The notes under the pieces were generated by a model. It saw nothing but the letters and a program-made list of their open reading frames with translations. It did no database searches and was not told the DNA's origin. Shown here piece by piece: positions 12,795-13,351 of a stretch of DNA of 13,351 nt; position 1 is the stretch's first letter; each line of letters opens with the position of its first letter. The stretch is from NCBI GenBank assembly GCA_027482725.1, contig JAIXVT010000275.1, forward strand, positions 1 to 13,351. Direction: 5' to 3'. Both the position numbers and the translations under genes were made by a program. The DNA comes from Pseudomonadota bacterium (GTDB lineage: Bacteria; Bdellovibrionota; UBA1018; CAIMNF01).

Positions 12795-13171
12795 TAGAGT
12801 CACAGAAATCCTCGCAAGTTGAACACGAATCCAAGCTTTGGGAGCGTTCCGTAAATTTATCAGACCACCAAAAAAATCCCACACCCCCCTCCCCCCATCG
12901 CGCTCGTTTCATCCCAACCCATGTCCGTAGGCTGGTGTTCACCCGCGCAAACCACCGCTGTCAGTATCAAGATCCTAAAACCAAACATCGCTGCACCGCT
13001 ACCCGGGGACTGCACATCGACCACATCCACCCGTTTGCACTCGGTGGCACAAACACCCCCGATAACTTACAAATCTTATGCGCCACCCACAACCACCTCA
13101 AAGTCCCACCCGTTTGTCGCTACAGCTCAAAGCAAAAGGCCACGAACACGGGGAGTTAGCACACCCAATAT

Positions 13172-13185
13172 TTTTTGCGCAAAAA
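13172..13185. repeat. 14-base palindrome, copy 3, after the HNH gene
   Basis: TTTTTGCGCAAAAA followed by CTCTAAA, giving a 21-base exact inverted match to 12457-12477. It starts 13 bases after the HNH stop. Confidence 0.8.
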
Positions 13186-13351
13186 CTCTAAACTCGCCCG
13201 GTCCCAAATTCCCGAATTCCGCTGAACCTCGATCGTACTTTGTATTCTGAGAACCTCGCATCCGAGCGACTAAAAAGTCCCCACCACGCTGCTCCTATTC
13301 TTTTCAAGATGACTCAAAACGAGTTCTGCGCCTCGTCTTATCCCCGGCGCA
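13172..13351 (-). repeat. Right arm of the long inverted repeat (copy C, runs off the window)
   Basis: Read on the minus strand this arm matches copy B in block order: the palindrome with TTTAGAG, TTCAGCGGAA, the near-identical stretch GGGGACTTTTTAGTCGC plus CGGATGCGAG (around 13258-13283), and GCGCAGAACTCGTTTT (13317-13332). It lacks the long arms of the copy B hairpin but keeps GACT-TTTT-AGTC at 13268-13279. No gene is supported between 13160 and 13351. Confidence 0.6.

Larger units (their letters stand above)
12483..13159 (+). pseudogene. HNH endonuclease gene in two overlapping frames (decayed, or joined by -1 frameshifting)
   Basis: The first frame (12483-12797, TTG or GTG start, 104 residues) is polar and proline/serine-rich. 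It reads KLKSRSVTSCAIKQELPEKV and then a linker. The second frame is open from 12749 to a TAG ending at 13159 and has no ATG. It holds the nuclease domain: FIPTHVRRLVFTRANHRCQY, a second RC, HIDHIHPFALGG, NLQILCATHN. Zinc cysteines at 12959, 12992 and 13079, the Asp-His pair at 13019-13024 and the final His-Asn at 13088-13093 are all present. HNH enzymes cut DNA using this metal-binding fold. A -1 shift at the slippery AAAAAAC (12788-12794) would yield a 225-residue protein. Relatives I know of have a longer N-terminal part and a longer tail after the HN, so truncation and decay are also plausible. Confidence 0.75.

Noticed and set aside
12585..12884. 99-codon minus-strand open frame opposite the HNH gene
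   Set aside because: Composition follows the proline/serine-rich coding strand opposite, and no domain is visible.

Overview
The window is dominated by one long ribosomal protein operon on the minus strand, followed by a small accessory region to its right. Transcription of the operon runs from about 10590 down to 1. Gene order is the classical bacterial S10 block (rpsJ, rplC, rplD, rplW, rplB, rpsS, rplV, rpsC, rplP, rpmC, rpsQ) joined directly to the spc block (rplN, rplX, rplE, rpsN, rpsH, rplF, rplR, rpsE, rpmD, rplO, secY). No gene is missing or inserted, and most gaps are under 40 bases. secY is cut by the left edge. Strong Shine-Dalgarno sites, the gene set and moderate GC indicate a bacterium. 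The DUF4105-like exported protein and the type of HNH nuclease suggest a Gram-negative, perhaps of the Bdellovibrionota or another former deltaproteobacterial group. That placement is inference, not proof.

The operon has some unusual details. L5 carries a charged N-terminal extension of about 56 residues behind a GTG start with a perfect ribosome binding site. S17, L29, L30 and L3 also have extended N-termini, and L16 has an alanine/lysine-rich C-terminal tail. S14 is the short zinc-ribbon form and starts with TTG; rpsS starts with GTG. A long stem-loop sits just before secY. The leader before rpsJ contains a bulged stem-loop and a terminator-like hairpin that could act as an attenuator.

Upstream of rpsJ, where many bacteria have tuf/fusA, lies an exported DUF4105-like protein gene (10613-11530, minus strand) behind a 300-base non-coding leader.

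From 11531 to 13351 the sequence looks like accessory, partly decayed DNA. It holds an unrecognised four-cysteine reading frame, two diverged direct repeats each with its own large hairpin, and an HNH endonuclease gene split between two reading frames. The split falls exactly at an A_AAA_AAC slippery heptamer followed by a stop. Long imperfect inverted repeats flank the HNH region. A 14-base palindrome (TTTTTGCGCAAAAA) occurs three times: at both inner edges of these repeats and once inside the gene. This could be a small mobile or selfish HNH element, or the debris of several HNH-associated repeats. The sequence alone does not decide.
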